Positions 45,301 through 58,004 of a stretch of DNA of 64,000 bases are shown piece by piece. Each line of letters begins with the position of its first letter. Position 1 is the stretch's first letter. The notes below the pieces were generated by a model. The model saw nothing but the letters and a program-made list of their open reading frames with translations. It was not told the origin of the DNA and did not search any database. The translations under genes were made by a program, and so were the position numbers. Source of the stretch: Eudorina sp. 2006-703-Eu-15 (Eukaryota; Chlorophyta; Chlorophyceae; Chlamydomonadales; Volvocaceae). The stretch lies in NCBI GenBank assembly GCA_003117195.1, contig BDSI01000207.1, forward strand, positions 62,001-126,000, read 5' to 3'.

Positions 45301-48300
45301 CCTGCTGCAGCTGGTGACGGCGAGCGGGGCGGCGGCGGCGGTGGCGCAGGCGCTGCAGAAGGCGCACACCGAGGGTCCGGGCATCATGGTGAGCTGGGAT
45401 GGGGCCACCCGGTGGGACGCGGACGCCAGTGAGCGCGCATCGGGACCCAATGAACAGACCGCTCGGCGTCCATTGCGCCGAGCGGTCTGTTCATTGGGGC
45501 ATGTAACATGTGCACCGCATGTGACGGTGCTATGCCGTATTAGAGGTTTCGGTCCGGCGCATGTTACGTGTTGGCTTTTTCTGGAGGCCAGCGACTTCGT
45601 CATGCGTCATCAGCCGCAGGCGCATTCTGCCCCGTACATCTGCTGACGAAGCACATAAGGGCGCGGTGCGTTTGCCTGTTGCCATGTCCCCTCCGTATCA
45701 AAATCCTCCTTGTCCCCATCACACCCTCCCCCACCATCCCACCCGACAGGGCATCCCGCCCGGGCTGAACAACCCCAACGTGCTGAGCGCGCTCTCCGAC
45801 ATTGCCGGCCTGGTGACGTCTGCGCTGCGGGCCGCCAGTCGCGCCCAGGCGCACGACAGCACCGCGGGCGGCTCGCGGATGTCCGCGGGGTCGTCCAGCC
45901 AGCTGCAGCAAGTGATGGGCATGCTCAAGGGGCAGGCGCTGGAGGTGAACCAGGGGGGCCGGGGCGCGGAGGGCTGTGGACCCGCAGACGAGCGGCAGCG
46001 GGCGGCCAGTGGGGTCCCGGGCCATGTCCTCGAGAACACTGCGGTAGCGCAGCCAGGGAGATACCTATTGGGAATGTAGTTTGCGGAACCGGAGGCCGGG
46101 TTTGGGGATGTCGGAATGGACGCCGCCGGGGCCTGCCATAAGCCAGTGACAAGGGGAACTATCCTGGTTCCAAGCCTGCGAAGTGTTACCTTGTTTCCTC
46201 CTATGATCCATGCTTACCCCACTGCATCCGGAAAACCCCCCTCAGGTCCCCGGCGGCCCGGACCCTCCCTTCCACTTGGAGGCCATCCTGAACCCGCTGT
46301 CCCGCCCCGCCCAGCGCCTGTCCGCGCTGCTGCTGCTGCTGAGGGAGGCGCTGGGCCCCTCCATGAGCCTCACACTCAACCCGCAGCGGGAGGTCACTGA
46401 GATGCCGCTCAAGAGCTACTACAGGCAGGAGTGGGAGCGAGAAGGGGGAGGGGGAAAGGGAGGGGAGGGGAACGGAGCGACGGGCGGACTGCAGCGCGGC
46501 TCGCTAGGGGGGAACGGTGCGAAGAAAAATCAGCGCACGGTTCAGCAAGGGACGCGCTTGGAGTGCCGGTTAGCAAGGCCCTGTTACTTGTTGAAACTGG
46601 GAGAGAGCAGCGTCGATGAGGGTGATCGCGAAGGGAAGGGGTTGCATGACGCTGGCGGTGTTCGGAGGGCCCAGCGCGCCGGGGTGGGGGCGGGGCCTGG
46701 ATTGTGTACAGTCTGTCCACTGATGCGGATCCCGTGGTTTGCCCGCCCTGCACCCCGCCCCCACAACCCACCGCGCACGTGCGCGCGCGTGTGCACAGGT
46801 TCGCGCTGCCCCAGGGGTTGGGCCCTGGGGAAGGCCCTCCGGGTCCCCCCACCGCCTACTTCTCCCGCCTGCCCGCCCGGCGGGTGCTCACCCTGAACCT
46901 GGACGCGCCGGAGGCCTGGCTGGTGGAGCCCGCTGCAGCGCTGTATGACCTGGACAACCTGAGGCTGGAGGACGTCGCGGGGGAGGTGCGCTGAGGCGCG
47001 GGGGTGGGGGGCGACGTCCTGGTGGTCACGTCGGGAAATGGAGGCCAATCATACCGACTAGTCTCGCCGCGCTATTTGGTTACTGTCGGTAACGTCGCCG
47101 CGCAAGGTCGCTGTTCGTCTATGTGGCCGACCGACCCGCGGACACGTCAGACCCACGGGCCCACCCCGCCACCCGACCCGACGGCGCGCTGTGCAGGTCG
47201 CCTTTGCGGAGTTCGAGCTGGACGCGTTGATGCTCACCGGGTCGTGTGTGGACGTGACCGCCTCGGGCCGCATGGTGAGCCGCGGAGCGGCGCATAGCCT
47301 GGACTGACGACTGGGGTCCACCCTTGTCCAACCGGGCGTAGTTTCCGTCACCAGTGGTACTGTTGTTTGGCTGAGGTTGCTCCAGTTGAAACGTATCACC
47401 ACCGTCCTTATGCAGGGGCACTAGTTCGGGGTGGGCCGCGTCATGGGGCTGACCTTCCTCTGCAACCCCCCTGCTGACCCCCGCGCCCCTCCGCCCCTCG
47501 GCCCCCCCGCCCCTCGGCCCTCCTCCGCAGACCCCGCCTCGCGGCCTGCAGCTGCACCTGGGCACCCCCGCGCAGCCCCACGTCGTGGACACGCTGGTCA
47601 TGGCCAACCTGGCCTACTTCCAGCTCAAGGTGAACTGTTCGAGCTGCTCGGTGTGCCTAGGAAGGGCAGACCCACCACCGTGTGTACCCACCGCGTGTTT
47701 TGAGTGCACACTGAGCATCGTCTTCTTGAGTGGTTGAGTATGCGCACCACGTACGCGTACCTGTGTGTGTGTGTGTGTTGTGTGTATGAAAGTGGGGAGG
47801 AGGGCAGGGTGCAGAAGGGTAAGGTCTGCAAGGCAGGGCCCCGTCAATCGGCGACGATGGACGTCCTCGGGACGTGAAGATCGCGGGAGCGCGCTTTGGA
47901 CTCGATGTCAGGCTGCTTCCAAAGTTGTCCGCGGCTCAACGTTCCCTCTCTTCCGGACACCCCGTCCCTCGCTTCCAGGCCGCACCGGGCCGCTGGCTGT
48001 TGTCACTGGCGCCCGGGAGGTGAGCCGAAAGCGGGCTGGGTTCAGCTTCCGAACTTCACGGCGTTGTGCTGTACTGTTTCCCACTGGCCTAAGTGCGCCG
48101 CTCTTGCAGCGTGGTGCTGACGCGGCTATTAACCCTAAACCGCGGCTACAAACCCAAAACCGTGGCCTACACCCAGATCTCTGGTTGCCATTGCCGTATT
48201 GACACCAACGTCATAACCTCGTACAGCCAAGGCACTTTGCCCAGCGCACAATCTCGCCGGAACTCACTTCCCTTCCGCGCGCCTGCCGTGCCCTCAGGTC

Positions 48301-51300
48301 GCGTGACCTGTACCTACTGCAGTCGAGCACAGGCACCAGCGTGGACGTGTTTGCGGACGAGGAGGAGGCGGATGAGGAGGGCGCCGGCACGGTGGCGGTG
48401 CGGGCTGAGGGCCGCGGTGATGACGACGTGAGCACCCAGGTCCTCATTTCCAGCTTCCAGGGTGAGCTGGGGCAATCGGCTGTGGGCAAGCATACACATC
48501 ATAGACCGTGTCGGGATTTGTGAGGGTGTGCGCAATGATGGGGGGGACCTCGAGTGTGGTCCTGAGCCGCACTGCGCGGTGCACACCATGGTGCTCAAGC
48601 GGACGTGGTGCGGCTGGTATGTGGGGTGAGGCTAGTCGCGCGTGGGAAGGGGGCGCAGGAGGGGGGGGGCTGTCAAATAGGTGGGAGCGTGAGTGCGCCC
48701 AGATCGCGCAATCGCCGCCACTGGATGCACCGTTGGCACCTTGCATTGGGCTTCCTTCGGCGCCGCGAGGCAGGGTCGCATCACAGCGCGCCAACAGGGG
48801 CGTCTAGCTGGCGGCCATTATGGTACATTCTCCTCATTTGGGCTCATAGCTCATTGTCCGCATCCGCGCGCCCACTGCCTTCCCTCCCTTCGCTGTCGTC
48901 TCTCACCTCCGCCCCCCTTTTGCAAGGCAAGCACATGATCCTCCGAGTGCGCAAGCGCCCCGGCATGGAAGCGGAGGACATTCTGCAGACGGAGGGCCCC
49001 GCGGACGACTCGTACGACTCGTGGGACCCCGACATGGTGCGTGGCGGGGATGTTCCGACGGCCCGTGGGCGGGACCGCGGCGTCGATTGGCTTCGGTGTC
49101 GAACAACTCAGCTGAAAGGATGTCCGCGCCCTGTGTGCAATCACCGAAAGCGGACAGCACGGTGCTGCGATGGTCTCAGCCGTGGTTCGGGTAGCGACCC
49201 CGAGGTGACGGGATATGCGGTGATGGAGGGTGGTTTCGGGTACCTCGGCTGCGAAATATATGTGTGGATGTCCATCATGGGCCGGCGTGTGCGCGCATCT
49301 TGCCTCGAGTGTGTCCGCACTTTGCAACAGGTGAGCAAATCGGCCGCCCACCCGGCCTTGTCACGCTGTGCTCAGGACGACGATGAGTACGAGGATGACG
49401 ATGAGAAGGCCGCGTCACCGCCAGCCCCCGGCGGTCTGATTGGCAAGATGTCGTCGCTGATCAAGTGGGTGGTCAAGTATGTCGGGACCTGAGGGACGAG
49501 AGGGGCCGGGCTGGGGGTTCGGGTTGGGTTGGGTTGGGTTGCATTTGAGGCTTGGTGGAATGCGTGGCACGGGTGGGAAGAGTTTGGAGGCCATTGAGGC
49601 ACACTAGTTGTCGACGGAGGCAGCGGCTTCATGAGAAGGGTGGCCGAGCGAGCTCCCAGTCGCGCGTGGCCGACGTTGTTGACGTCGTATGGCTGGCCGA
49701 CGTGGATGCGCCTCTTGAGCGTGTCGCCTCTGCCGCCCCTGACAGGGGCAAGGGAGGCCAGGAGGGCGGTACCGGAGGTGAGGGCAAGAAGTCCAAGCAG
49801 CTGCGGGGCGGTGACGTCATCAACGTATTCACGGTGGCCTCGGGCCACATGTACGAGAGGTTGCAGAAGATCATGATTCTGTCGGTGCTAAGGCACACCA
49901 AGTCCAGGTGGGGCTTTTGCGCGTTGTGGGCCAACACTACTGAGGGCAGGTTACTGGGCGGCACTTGGGGGACTGCGGCGGGTGTGGATGGGCGACATGT
50001 GGGACTCCGGCGATACAAGTGAGCACAACGACCAGTAACTATTTATTGCGTCGACGAGCAATTGCACGGCGGGAGCCTGCATGCGGCACACTCGGGTCGT
50101 AACGATCGTCGCACCTTGGTGGGCCGGCTCGACCAAGCTGTTCAGTGTGGTCAGCTGGCCGCGGTTTGCAATGCACTGAGAGAACCAATGGTGCAACTGC
50201 ATGCGTGGCGGGGAATTCAAAGGAGGTGAACACACAGAGATGCGGTCACCCACACACCCACACCCGCATTCACGCTCACGTGCCGGCTTGATTGCAGGGT
50301 GAAGTTCTGGATCATCAAGAACTACATGAGCCCCCAGCATAAACAGGTGAGTGCTGCCTTCGTCGGTTGGGACACACGGCTGCGCAGGATTGCATGGTCC
50401 AAAGGGTCACATGCAGGTGGGGTGTGCAGGTCCCTTCTCTGAAGTGTCCCAGCTATTTGCACCGGCGCGGCGTTGCGGGGGGCATGCTGTCCGTTCGGGT
50501 CCCTGACCAGTCCGTGCGGCGATAAGCGCCCTGCTGCATCAATCGACTAAAAAATACGATGACTACATGCCCCGCGTGTTGACCCTGTCAAGTTCCGCCC
50601 CTGCTTCGGGTCCTCCTAGGTCATCCCGGCCATGGCAGAGCTCTTTGGTTTCGATTACGAGTTCGTGACGTACAAATGGCCGCACTGGCTGCACAAGCAG
50701 GTGAGGGGGACGCTCTCCCGTGTTGTCAGGTACAGACATGTCGTACGAATGTATTACGTGACGTTGGATGGCGGCGCCGGGAGTCAGGTGATCATACGCT
50801 CACCTCATGCAGCCCCGGTGACAGTTTTACTCCAGAGGATGTAAAGTTGGGGCCCGACACGTATGAATGCAGCAGGCTTTGAAGCGCGGAATGCAGAAAG
50901 CCGTCACGCGACTGGGTCGCCTGCGTGTTTTTCCGACACGCACTCCCCGACCTCATCCTCCCTCCCCTGCCCCCGCCCCCAGACCGACAAGCAGCGCCTG
51001 ATCTGGGCCTACAAAATCCTTTTCCTTGATGTGCTGTTCCCGCTCGGGGTCGACCGCATTATATTTGTCGACTCGGATCAGGTGTGTGCATGTGCATGTG
51101 GGGGCCGGGGGTTGTGGGCGGTAGGGGTTCGGCCAGCGTGGGGTAACGGCATGTGGTGAACCGGGGAACCCCAACAGGCCGCACCAGGGCACCCCGCCGA
51201 TATGTACTGAAGAGCACGGCCACCGATGATGGACATCAGCTCAGCCTTCGGCAGACGTGAGGGACTCTCTGGGCGGAACTGTCGCCGACATCTGCGGTCC

Positions 51301-53569
51301 AAGATCGGGTTGTGTCGCCTCTGCGGGCCTGTCATGGTCAAGAGTACGGCAATGGCCTCTGCGCCCCATCCCCGACTATAGCACCAACCGCTGTGCATGC
51401 GCGGGCGCGTTGAGCTTACTGCATGCGCGGCAGTGTCTGACCACTTGGGTCGTGCCATGCGGCTCCACCCTACCCCGCCTCCAACCCTCTTCTGCAACAG
51501 GTCGTGCGCACAGACCTCGCGGAGCTTTACCACAAGGACATCAAGGTACGGGTGTGCCTTCGGTCAGGTCCGACCAACCCAGCCACTGGCCTGATGCATC
51601 TGTAGTACCGTTACATATACCGAACTGCCACGGTACCCGGCTGCCTGGTGCCTGATATGGCAATGCTGCCCGAATTCAGCCACCCTCCGGCCCCGGACCG
51701 CGGCATGTTGTTCGCCGCTGACGCTCGGAAACCCTTCTCTCGCCGTCCCTCGCCTGCTTGTCTCCCCTCCAGGGCGCCCCCTACGCCTACACACCCTTCT
51801 GCGACAATAACCGGGAGATGGACGAGTACCGCTTCTGGAAGGGCGGTTTCTGGCGGGATCACCTGCAGGGCAAACCCTACCACATATCGGCGCTCTACCT
51901 GGTGGACCTCAAGAGGTTCAGACAAATCGCGGCGGGTGAGCCAGCCACCACTCATCATGGGGGGGAGGGGGGAGGGGGGAGTGGCACTTCGCCGGCACTC
52001 TGTGGAGAGCGCGTGCTCAGGTGGTGTCGGCTGGGTGCTGTATGGTGGTGTCGGCCGGGTGCTGTATGCGTGGATGGGCTTGTGGCGTTCAGCTGCCTTC
52101 CTGCTCGTGTGCGCCCCCGCTTCACCCCAATGCAGGCGATCATTGTCTGATTTTTTTGTCGATCCTTACGCTGTTTGCGCCTGGTCGCACAGCGGCTGAC
52201 GCCGCGTTCGCTTGTTATCGATGGTTGTCCGTATTGTTGCAAGGGTAAAATGCATTTCCCGTTCCGTCGCGCCGCCCCGGCCCGATCACTCACCCTTGCA
52301 GGCGACCAGCTGCGTGTGGTGTACGACCAGCTGAGCAAGGACCCCAACAGCCTGGCGAATTTGGACCAGGACCTGCCCAACTATGCGCAGCACAACATTC
52401 GGATTTTCTCGCTGCCACAGGTGCGTGCGCCCCTGAGGGTGTGTGTGTCAGATGTCAAACAACATCACGCTTGACCCCGCCAGGCCTAGGTAGAGAGCTT
52501 ACATCACCGTATGGCTGGGTCCATCAACGCACAGAACATCGAAAAGTGTTCCCTGCCTGCGGGGATGAATCCCGGGGGATGGACGCCACCCGCTTTGCTC
52601 CCAACGAAGCCTTAATAATGAGACTAAACGTCGTGCCAGCCGGTGATGCCGAAGCCCAGCTGCCTTTCTTCGCGGGTGCGCGCCCCCGCAGGAGTGGCTG
52701 TGGTGCGAGAGCTGGTGCGGCAACGGCACCAAAGCCAAGGTGCGGCGAAATCTAGACCGCCTGCCTGCCCGAATGCGTGTCCGATATCATTGGCCGCGGA
52801 TGGACGGCGTTCTCCGTAACGGGTGCCGCCAAGCTGTGTTGTGTCAGGGCCTTTGTCCTTATAGCTTCGGGACCAGCCCCCGGTACCGCCGGTGCCTGTC
52901 CAACTGTCAGAGGCTCGTAAGGGTAAACCAGGTTGGCCTCCTCTTGACGATACTGCTTGGCGGTGGCCACTTAGCAAACGCCCCTCGGTCGCCTGCTTTG
53001 CCGCGCACCAGGCTAAGACCATTGACCTGTGTAACAACCCCAAGACCAAGGAGCCGAAGCTGACAGCCGCCCGCCGCATCATCGGGCCGTTGTGGGAGGA
53101 GCTGGACCGGCAGCAGGAGGAGGTCACACAGATGGTGCAGGTGAGGGCGGAAGGGGCAGGGGCCTTGAGGAAAGAGGGTTGAGGGTTTGCGGGTGGGGAC
53201 CATCGCTGCTGTTTGCGGCCTTGCGGGATCAGTCAGGAGTTTCAGGTTGTGGCTCTGCTCATGCCGTGCGGTTCTGCTGCACCTGCTTGCTCCACGGTTG
53301 GCCAGCGTGCTGTGATGGACGTCCTCGTGATGGACTCGCTCGGGTGCTACACTAGCCCTGTCTGCACCCCATGCGGCCGCTGCATAATTTGCCGGCCCCA
53401 GAGTATGCTCGAGGCACGGGAGGAGGTGGTGGCACCGCCGGCGGCGCCGGTGGGCAGCGGAATAGCCGCGGGCGACACCGCTTATGGGAGACTTGGTGAG
53501 CTGGAGGTGGAGGCAATCGATGGAAGCCCATCGACGCCGTCCCCTTCACCCGACAGAACCGAGCTCTGA
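33348..53569 (+). CDS. UGGT: UDP-glucose:glycoprotein glucosyltransferase, complete (42 exons, 1787 aa)
   Basis: ER-lumen enzyme that re-glucosylates N-glycans of misfolded glycoproteins, returning them to the calnexin/calreticulin cycle. The reading frame closes over 42 exons (5364 nt). First exon 33348-33500; last 53402-53569. Others begin at 33890, 34374, 34923, 35480, 36198, 36807, 37325, 37718, 38293, 38972, 39198, 39722, 40278, 40875, 41398, 42020, 42746, 43296, 43738, 44217, 44727, 45272, 45750, 46246, 46799, 47197, 47531, 47979, 48298, 48927, 49376, 49746, 50298, 50620, 50983, 51501, 51773, 52302, 52692 and 53012. Signal peptide: 1-24. Four thioredoxin-like segments and a beta region ([17 protein letters not shown]) follow. 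The GT24 catalytic domain is about 1458-1715 with the DSD metal/UDP motif at 1561-1563, [19 protein letters not shown] and EWLWCE. It ends DRTEL, a variant ER-retrieval tail. Longer than the usual ~1500-1600 aa because of acidic and Ala/Gly-rich linkers. ATG at 33348 is chosen for the signal peptide. Confidence 0.97.
40215..40251 (+). repeat. Intronic repeat family 1, copy E
   Basis: CAGTATAAATATGTCTACCA then ATTTCCTATACCCCC in UGGT intron 13, sense orientation, 26 nt before the 3' splice site at 40277. The upstream GGCAGCAGC part is absent. Confidence 0.85.
40712..40768 (+). repeat. Intronic repeat family 1, copy F
   Basis: TGTTGCTCTGGCAGCAGCAG, then CATATGTCGACCAATTTCC, then TATACCCCGCC in UGGT intron 14, sense orientation, about 105 nt before the 3' splice site. 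Copies E and F are in adjacent introns. Confidence 0.85.
45447..45497. repeat. Perfect 22-bp hairpin in UGGT intron 23
   Basis: Arms 45447-45468 and 45476-45497 are exact reverse complements (CCAATGAACAGACCGCTCGG and two more bases) with the 7-nt loop TCCATTG. Confidence 0.95.
46425..46798 (+). other. GC-AG intron 25 of UGGT
   Basis: The exon ends ...AAGAGCTACTACAG and continues GCAGGAG. Using this GC donor joins LKSYYR to FALP in frame and keeps the K-x-(F/Y)-Y-R-(F/Y) pattern of the family. The nearest GT donor, 10 nt later, would also keep frame but inserts Gln-Glu. Confidence 0.6.
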
Positions 53570-56500
53570 GGCCAGGAGGCAGCGGTGTTGCATGCAGTGT
53601 ATTTTCAATGACCTGTCATAGCAGTGCGGATATCACTGGGGCTGTGCGCCTGGAAAATCTGCTGCCTGAGTTCCCAGGAAGTCCTCGTGGGGAGAGGGTG
53701 TGCACGGGCATGTGGGTCAGGCCGGAAGGTACGGAGTCCAGGGAGGGGACCGCGAGCTGGGTGGTGACAGGGGTTGTGAGCATGCCTTGCTCGTGTGATT
53801 GCGGGGCAAGGGGGGAAGGGGCCATTTGCGTGTGCATGTGTTCTGCAAAGATGTATGTCCGTATGGGAGCGAGGCTTCAAGGCAGGACCGGAAACGTACC
53901 TCACCTCCCCTTGGAGGCCTGCCTGGGGGTCCTCGCCCTACGTGATACATGTCATACCGGGCTCACTCCGGGCCCCCCTGGCCAGGGACGGCCCGCCCTC
54001 GAACCACGTACCTCCAAACGTCGCCGCGACCTAATGTCCGTGAACGGTGCGGCCGTAGCCAGGTCACAGATGGTAGGTTGTCGAAAACGTGAGCAAAGCT
54101 CAGTGTGCGCCTGATTTCGTGTGTATGTCTGCGGTGAAATGGTCATGTGGCTACTTGTATTTGAGGAATGGGTGTGTGCCCACATTTGGTGCACGCGGGC
54201 AGAGAGCAGTCCCGTTTTCGTCAACATGTACGGACGTGGATACAGCGCTTGGTTGGTTGTGGATTGGGGGTAGAATTACGGTTGAAAAGTCACGGCGCAA
54301 CGAACACACTTTTAGGGCCGTATTCCACGTAAAGCTTTAACTACTAAAAATTACGGCCATCACCGTGACCTGGGGCGCGGCCACCACGGGTACCACCGCC
54401 GCCGCTTTATGGGTTTAGGGTCTTTATAATGGCACTGAGCGCCACGTGAGGGGAATGTGGCTCCTTCCATGGCCTCGTCCTCCACGTGCATCATGTCCAG
54501 CCGGCAGGGGCCCGGGGGCTGTCACCCGCAGCGACACCTCCCGGTTGTCATACGGTATCCCCACGCCCAAGCCGCGTGCGCACCCGCCCAGGTGCCCGAG
54601 CCCCCGCTGCCTCGCGGGAGCGAGCCCGCCGCCTCCGCCGCCGCCGCCACGGCACCCGGAGGCCCGCGTGCCACAGCGTGCGCCCGGCGGGTATCCATCC
54701 TCGCCTTTCAATGCGCCGCTGCCAATCCCCCTCCTTGCGCCTCCCCCCTCCATGCTCCATGTGCCGTCCACGATTCACACGCCTTCCCCCTCCACGAGCC
54801 TTTTCAGTCCCCCCTGCACACCCCACCACCCTCCCCCTTCTACGAGCCTTTCACCTGCCCCCTCGACCAGCCTTTCTCCTCACACCTCGACGAGCCTTCC
54901 TCCTCCCCCATACATAGCATGGGGGTCAGGCTACGATAAGCAGCGGAAAGAAAACTCATCGAAGAACCAGTTGGACCTGCTGCGCAACACGCCACACCAA
55001 CCTGCAACACGCCATTATTGTCTGAATTGCTAAGCGGCTGACCATCTCCAAGTTCGCTGGCTTGCCTAGTTACCAACGGTATCCTTTCACAAGCATGCTA
55101 GCTCCATGATGCCGCATATCGTTGTTCGTTGGCGCTGGCATACGGCCACGTCCAGTCACGTCCACCTCCACTGGGCCTGATGAGAGACCGGGAGCAGTTT
55201 CGGCACATAACAGGTACTGCAGGGGAGGACACGGCAGTGCCGTACTTGTACGCATACCGGCATACGGTGGCCTGCGAGCTGCTACCCCCGACTGCCTGAG
55301 GAGAGGCGCCGCTGTCTCGAGACGACAGCAGCCGCTGCACCAAGCCCCCGAGACCCATCGAGGCTACGCGCCCTCGTGTACGCGTTAATCCTCCAAAGCC
55401 AACTACCAATTACCAATCAAGTCATGCAGGCAGGCAGTGAATCGGTCTGCCTGTCAGCCGAAGAAGAGTTAGTCAGTCAGTCCACAATCAAGTCATCAGT
55501 CAATCTAACCCATGGGTTGGTCAGCTTCGTTGATCAGTCGGTCACTGCAGTACAGCAGGTGCGGTGGTACTGCTTTCCGTGCAGTCTCATCATGTTAGCA
55601 TGGACCCTGGGGCAGCAGCTGGGGCCAATGCCCCACATACGGCTGGGCGGGCTTGCAAAGGCTTGGTGGTGGATATGGGCTGATGGGCGGATGGGCTGGG
55701 ATTCGATGTGCATTTGGTGTATGTGTCGTCGATCGAATCCCACGTGTAGTGCTGCACGTGCTCTTGATTGGGAGTCCTGGACCGCTGGTGTCTTGCCCTG
55801 CCTAGCATTCCGTTGCCCTCGCTTTCATAGTGATTTACATCGATTGTGAGTATGGCCGAAGAGCTGCAGGGGCCTGTATGTCCGTGTGCATGGTGACACC
55901 GTTGGGTCCCGGCGGGTTGTAAGAGCGTCACTGCTGCAGGGCCGAATGTGGGGTTGGTGGGGTCATTGCAATCAAAGAATGAGGTAGTCCGTTCCGGAGC
56001 CAGGCAGGTCTGGCGCTGCCGGAAAGAGGTCCACTGTGGCCCGAGCCCAGTGCAGGGCATGATCCCGCTCGCTGCGGTGCGGTGCAGAACCTAACAAGAG
56101 GCTACTACAGCATGGCTAAGCCGAACCTCGCACGAGCCTTAGATGGTGACCTCTACGAGGGGTGCTGAATTCCCCAGCGGGTGAAGCGGGTCGTAGAGGG
56201 CTAATAACTACCCTCCGCCAGGACAAAGCGAAGGCTGCTGTGTAGAGTGCAGTGGTGTACGGTTAGGGAGGCGGTGCAGCATGCACGCGGCCTGAAGTTG
56301 ATTCAGGAGCACCAGAGACTCCGGCAGTTTGCAATAACTGGTCGTGTCCCACAGCGACAGTGTGGCGTGCTCACCAACGATAGGTGGAAACTCTAGGGTG
56401 GAAAGGGCCCATAGAAGTGACGCGGTGGGCGTTAGCGTATAGGACTGACATGGTGCAGGCCTCAGAGCGCGCCCCCCTTAACACACGCCAGGTTGAGCAG

Positions 56501-56750
56501 ACACCGGTGTAACAATAATAATAACAATATATAATACCGAGTCAACGAAGAGCTACGGTGTTAGTTGCAGAAGCAAGGGCCGATTCATCATCAGTTCTGG
56601 CAGATAGATAGGAGGAGCCCAGCGGGTACATACCAACACTGCAAGCATGCATGCACAGCCCGCCCTGCCTTTGGAACTTACGTCCCGTCTGCTCAGGCGT
56701 GAACTCCGCCGCCGCAGGCGCAGGTTGCTGGATGGCGGCGGGATTGAAGT

Positions 56751-56788
56751 CGGCCCTGGGGTAGGAGGCCTCCTACCCCAGGGCCGAC
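56751..56788. repeat. Near-perfect ~19-bp palindrome
   Basis: GTCGGCCCTG(GG)GTAGGAGG is followed at once by its reverse complement CCTCCTACCCCAGGGCCGAC, with essentially no loop; the left arm may lack two G. Confidence 0.8.
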
Positions 56789-57000
56789 CCTAGGGTCAGG
56801 TTATTAGTTGCTTGGGCGGCACGGCGGGAGCGAGAGGTAGGTAGGGTTGCGTTGTCCATCAAGTGGGTTGCGGCGGCCGGGTATGACATGGCATGCATGC
56901 AACCGCATCATCATTCCTTTCCATGGTAAGATAGGCATATCATCAAAGATTGTACGTACATAAGAGAGGTCTACGTACGAATGAACCGATGCGGGCACAG

Positions 57001-57042
57001 CATACATGGGTAATAAACTGCCATACATGGGTAATAAACTGC
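57001..57042 (+). repeat. 21-bp exact tandem duplication
   Basis: CATACATGGGTAATAAACTG plus C occurs twice head to tail. Confidence 0.95.
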
Positions 57043-57790
57043 CATCTATCACAAGTCGGTTTATTTCCAGAGAGGATAGCGGTTTGCGGGGCACACCAAG
57101 ACGGGTGCGTGTTGTGATGGGTGTCATGAAGGGCTGGCGCCAGTTGCGGCTGTAACACAAGGCTTCACACCTTACACAATATCATTATCATTATCATCAT
57201 CGTAATGTGTCATTCCTAACTCCCGGTTAACTTCTGGTGTCCGTTTCGTTTCCGTTTCCGTTTCTGCTTACGGAACCAGCTAGGCCGCACAGGGCCGCAC
57301 CTCCCTGGAGACACCCCAACACATCCGCACTACTAAGTCCCTACCGTCAGCCATTCTCGGTATCTTTTGGTACCACCATTCAGGACTCGAGTAGATGCTT
57401 ACTATCTGGTGTCTCCGCCCTTTAGTCATCACTAGCCGTTCTTGTTAGATCGCGTCTTACAGTGGTGCGAATTTCCAGGCGGCTAGGGTCGTGGGGTCGA
57501 ACCCCGAAAGCAACGGACTGGTGCACACGAGGCATACTTGATTCTCGCTGTTATCCCACCTGAAGGTAGATATCCTCCGGGAAGGCGATACTCATCAGCC
57601 CTTACAAGCAAAGGCCCTCCATTCGTAGCCATGACGAGTATTATAGATCGGCCTGGAGTCGGCCGAGGACGTTCGCTCCAAGGGGGGGGGAAGAGTGTAA
57701 CAGGAATTCGAGCCCCTTAGCATCAAGTGCGCTTTTCAGCCTCGTGTTACGGCGGCAGACAGCACGCAATGCATAGATCTCGCGGATGTG

Positions 57791-58004
57791 TGAGGTCGGA
57801 CGCACGGAGAAGATGACCCAGATGCACAATGCGTAGATCTGTTGCGCAGACGTGAGAGGTCAGAGAAGATAACCCAGATGCGCAGTACGTAAATCTCGCA
57901 TTGCGCATCTGGGTCATCTTCTCCGACCCTTTATCTCACATACACCCGCGCACCAGGTCTACGCATTGCACATCTGGGTCATCTTCTCCGTCCGACCCCT
58001 CACA
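57791..58004. repeat. Nested inverted-repeat cluster
   Basis: GGAGAAGATGACCCAGATGC near 57805 and GAAGATAACCCAGATGCGCA near 57867 are both followed by inverted copies (GCGCATCTGGGTCATCTTCT near 57903 and GCACATCTGGGTCATCTTCT near 57968). The outer pair extends to GGTCGGAC/GTCCGACC. The four copies form two nested stems centred near 57897. Confidence 0.85.

Noticed and set aside
54424..54771. Minus-strand 115-codon frame with VGIPYDNREVSLRV
   Set aside because: The segment reads like protein but I could find no second exon, family match or clear acceptor.
57460..57515. B-box-like GGTTCGACCCC on the minus strand
   Set aside because: No A-box at proper distance and no cloverleaf; weaker than the element at 59.3 kb.
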